From NCBI GenBank assembly GCA_947470165.1, contig CANISN010000013.1, forward strand, positions 1 to 16,990: DNA of 16,990 nt, written 5' to 3'. A program made the translations under genes and the position numbers. The stretch comes from Burkholderiaceae bacterium. GTDB lineage: Bacteria; Pseudomonadota; Gammaproteobacteria; Burkholderiales; Burkholderiaceae. Below, piece by piece: positions 15,254 through 16,990 of this stretch (within the stretch, counting starts at the first letter, position 1; each line of letters opens with the position of its first letter). The notes under the pieces are model-generated. The model did not search any database. It was given only the letters and a program-made list of their open reading frames with translations, and was not told the origin of the DNA.

Positions 15254-16924
15254 ATGCCAAGCGATATTGAAATAGCCCAACAAGCCAGTATGAAGCGCAT
15301 TGCGCAAGTTGCTAAAGAGAAATTAGGGATTTCGGATGACCATCTAGAGCCTTATGGCCATTACAAAGCGAAAGTATCGCTACCCTTTTTAGAGACACTA
15401 AAGGGCAAGCCGGATGGCAAACTTATATTGGTGACAGCCATTAGTCCTACTCCGGCGGGTGAAGGTAAGACCACGACCACCGTAGGTCTAGGAGATGCAC
15501 TTAATCATATTGGTAAGAAAGCAATGATTTGTCTGCGTGAGCCATCTTTGGGCCCAGTGTTTGGCATCAAAGGTGGCGCTGCGGGCGGCGGTTACGCGCA
15601 GATTGTACCGATGGAAGATATTAATTTGCACTTTACGGGGGACTTTAGTGCGATTGCCCTTGCTAACAATCTTCTGGCCGCATTGATTGATAACCATATC
15701 TTTCATGGCAATGTTTTAGGAATAGATAGCCGGCGCATTCAATGGAAGCGTGTGGTGGATATGAACGATCGTGCACTACGTCATATAACTAATGGCTTGG
15801 GTGGACCGGGTAATGGCTATCCCCGTGAGGATGGCTTTGATATTGTGGTGGCCTCCGAGGTCATGGCAATTTTTTGTCTTGCTATCTCCTTAGAGGATCT
15901 TAAAGAGCGTCTCTCCAATATTGTCGTGGCCTATACGCGTGATCTCAAGCCAATCTTGGCTAAGGATCTCAATGCCCATGGTGCGATGACTGTTTTACTC
16001 AAAGATGCTCTCGCTCCAAACTTAGTGCAGACTCTTGAAAACAATCCTGCCTTTGTGCATGGCGGACCTTTTGCTAATATTGCGCATGGATGTAATTCGG
16101 TGATTGCAACCCAGGCTGCATTGAAGTTAGCCGACTATGTGGTGACCGAGGCTGGATTTGGTGCTGATCTTGGGGCTGAGAAATTTATTGACATCAAGTG
16201 CCGTAAGTCAGGCTTACGACCTGCTGCTGCAGTGATCGTGGTTACCGTTCGTGCTATGAAATACCATGGCTATGCAGAACTTGCTGATCTCACTAAAGAG
16301 AATCTCTCTGCCCTTGAGAAAGGTCTTGTAAATCTAGAGCGCCATGTAGAAAACATCACACAAGTGTATCAAATACCCTGTGTGGTCTCTATCAATCAGT
16401 TCTCAAGTGATACGCCTGCGGAGATTGATCTCATTAAGAAACGCATGGAGAAACTCGATGTGAACGTGGTGATTGCTTCGCATTGGTCCCATGGTGGTAA
16501 AGGTGCGGAGGAGCTAGCTAAGATTGTGGTGCAGCTCTGTGACACCCCATCCAAAATGCAGTTTGTCTATGAAGAGTCTGACTCTTTATGGGATAAGATG
16601 AATCACATTGCGAAGAAGGTCTACCGTGCCAGCGAGGTGACCGCAGACTCTAAAATTAGAGCACAGATCCAAGGTTTACAAGAGCAAGGCTATGGTCATT
16701 ATCCAGTATGCGTTGCCAAGACACAAAGCTCGTTTTCAACTGATGCCAAGCTACGCGGTGCCCCCAATAATCATGTAATTAATATCCGTGAAGTTCGTCT
16801 TGCAGCTGGCGCTCAGTTTGTGGTGATGGTTTGTGGCGACATCATGACCATGCCGGGTCTGCCAAAAGTGCCATCGGCCGACAAGATTGATCTAATCGAT
16901 GGCAAGGTGGTGGGTTTGTTTTGA
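15254..16924 (+). CDS. fhs: formate-tetrahydrofolate ligase
   Basis: This 556-residue cytoplasmic enzyme joins formate to tetrahydrofolate with ATP, giving 10-formyl-tetrahydrofolate for one-carbon metabolism. The ATP-binding motif PAGEGKTT lies at residues 67-74. It is followed by the strongly conserved [20 protein letters not shown] block, [11 protein letters not shown], and further on [13 protein letters not shown] and [14 protein letters not shown]. Length is standard. A longer frame starts at 15215, but the ATG at 15254 is preceded by AGGA at the right distance and starts the conserved PSDIEIAQ. It lies outside the repeat-bounded catabolic block and looks like a core gene, with richer G+C codon endings by eye. 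Confidence 0.97.
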   Translation: MPSDIEIAQQASMKRIAQVAKEKLGISDDHLEPYGHYKAKVSLPFLETLKGKPDGKLILVTAISPTPAGEGKTTTTVGLGDALNHIGKKAMICLREPSLGPVFGIKGGAAGGGYAQIVPMEDINLHFTGDFSAIALANNLLAALIDNHIFHGNVLGIDSRRIQWKRVVDMNDRALRHITNGLGGPGNGYPREDGFDIVVASEVMAIFCLAISLEDLKERLSNIVVAYTRDLKPILAKDLNAHGAMTVLLKDALAPNLVQTLENNPAFVHGGPFANIAHGCNSVIATQAALKLADYVVTEAGFGADLGAEKFIDIKCRKSGLRPAAAVIVVTVRAMKYHGYAELADLTKENLSALEKGLVNLERHVENITQVYQIPCVVSINQFSSDTPAEIDLIKKRMEKLDVNVVIASHWSHGGKGAEELAKIVVQLCDTPSKMQFVYEESDSLWDKMNHIAKKVYRASEVTADSKIRAQIQGLQEQGYGHYPVCVAKTQSSFSTDAKLRGAPNNHVINIREVRLAAGAQFVVMVCGDIMTMPGLPKVPSADKIDLIDGKVVGLF

Positions 16925-16928
16925 AGGT

Positions 16929-16990
16929 TTAAGAATTTACGCGCTCCTGTAGCACTTGCTGCCGTTTTGCAATTGCTGATAACCAGTTGG
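16929..16990 (-). CDS. partial convergent ORF, C-terminal tail only
   Basis: On the minus strand an open frame enters from the right edge and reads NWLSAIAKRQQVLQERVNS before a TAA, four bases beyond the fhs stop. The amphipathic, charged composition looks like a helical protein tail. Only about 19 residues are inside the window, so the product cannot be named. The other two frames also give short peptides, so this is tentative. Confidence 0.35.
   Translation of the reverse strand, partial: NWLSAIAKRQQVLQERVNS

Noticed and set aside
1..16990. CRISPR array, insertion sequence or integrase
   Set aside because: I saw no regularly spaced repeats, no transposase or recombinase motif in any long frame, and no terminal inverted repeats.

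Overview
The window looks like a piece of a betaproteobacterial chromosome. It is AT-rich and compactly coded, with a tandem glycine riboswitch and a formate-tetrahydrofolate ligase gene. A small-genome freshwater Burkholderiales such as Polynucleobacter would fit, but that guess comes from general gene style and not from a marker gene.

Layout. (1) Positions 1-600 hold a minus-strand unit: a sigma70-like promoter, a two-aptamer glycine riboswitch, a six-codon micro-ORF with its own Shine-Dalgarno sequence, a 62-codon ORF I do not recognise, and a hairpin. (2) Positions 608-1005 are non-coding and include a decayed tRNA-3'-end-like sequence. (3) Positions 1006-11834 are one tightly packed ten-gene minus-strand operon. 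In transcription order it encodes a GntR/FCD regulator, a metal-dependent amidohydrolase, a molybdenum hydroxylase (large, FAD and 2Fe-2S subunits plus a CoxG-like protein), and a complete HAAT/Liv-type ABC importer (binding protein, two permeases, two ATPases). Junctions are mostly 4, 8 or 11 bp overlaps. (4) Divergent from the regulator, 11950-13173 encodes a DUF1116 (AllG/YlbE-like) protein. The intervening 115 bp carry a perfect 14-bp palindrome next to a promoter. (5) A small lipocalin-like protein (minus) and an amidase-signature hydrolase (plus) follow. (6) A second tRNA-3'-end-like repeat lies at 14961-15006. (7) fhs (15254-16924) and the tail of a convergent gene close the window.

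How the genes may work together (inference): the ABC importer would take up a small nitrogenous compound, probably a cyclic amide or N-heterocycle. The Mo-hydroxylase would oxidise a carbon next to nitrogen, and the amidohydrolase and amidase would open or cleave amide bonds. The DUF1116 protein would act on a carbamoyl-containing end product, by analogy with the AllG component of oxamate carbamoyltransferase. The GntR/FCD protein is the likely sensor. The substrate cannot be read from the sequence. The two imperfect tRNA-like direct repeats enclose exactly the catabolic genes and leave the one-carbon/glycine features (riboswitch unit, fhs) outside, so 762-15006 may be an inserted catabolic island, although no integrase is visible.
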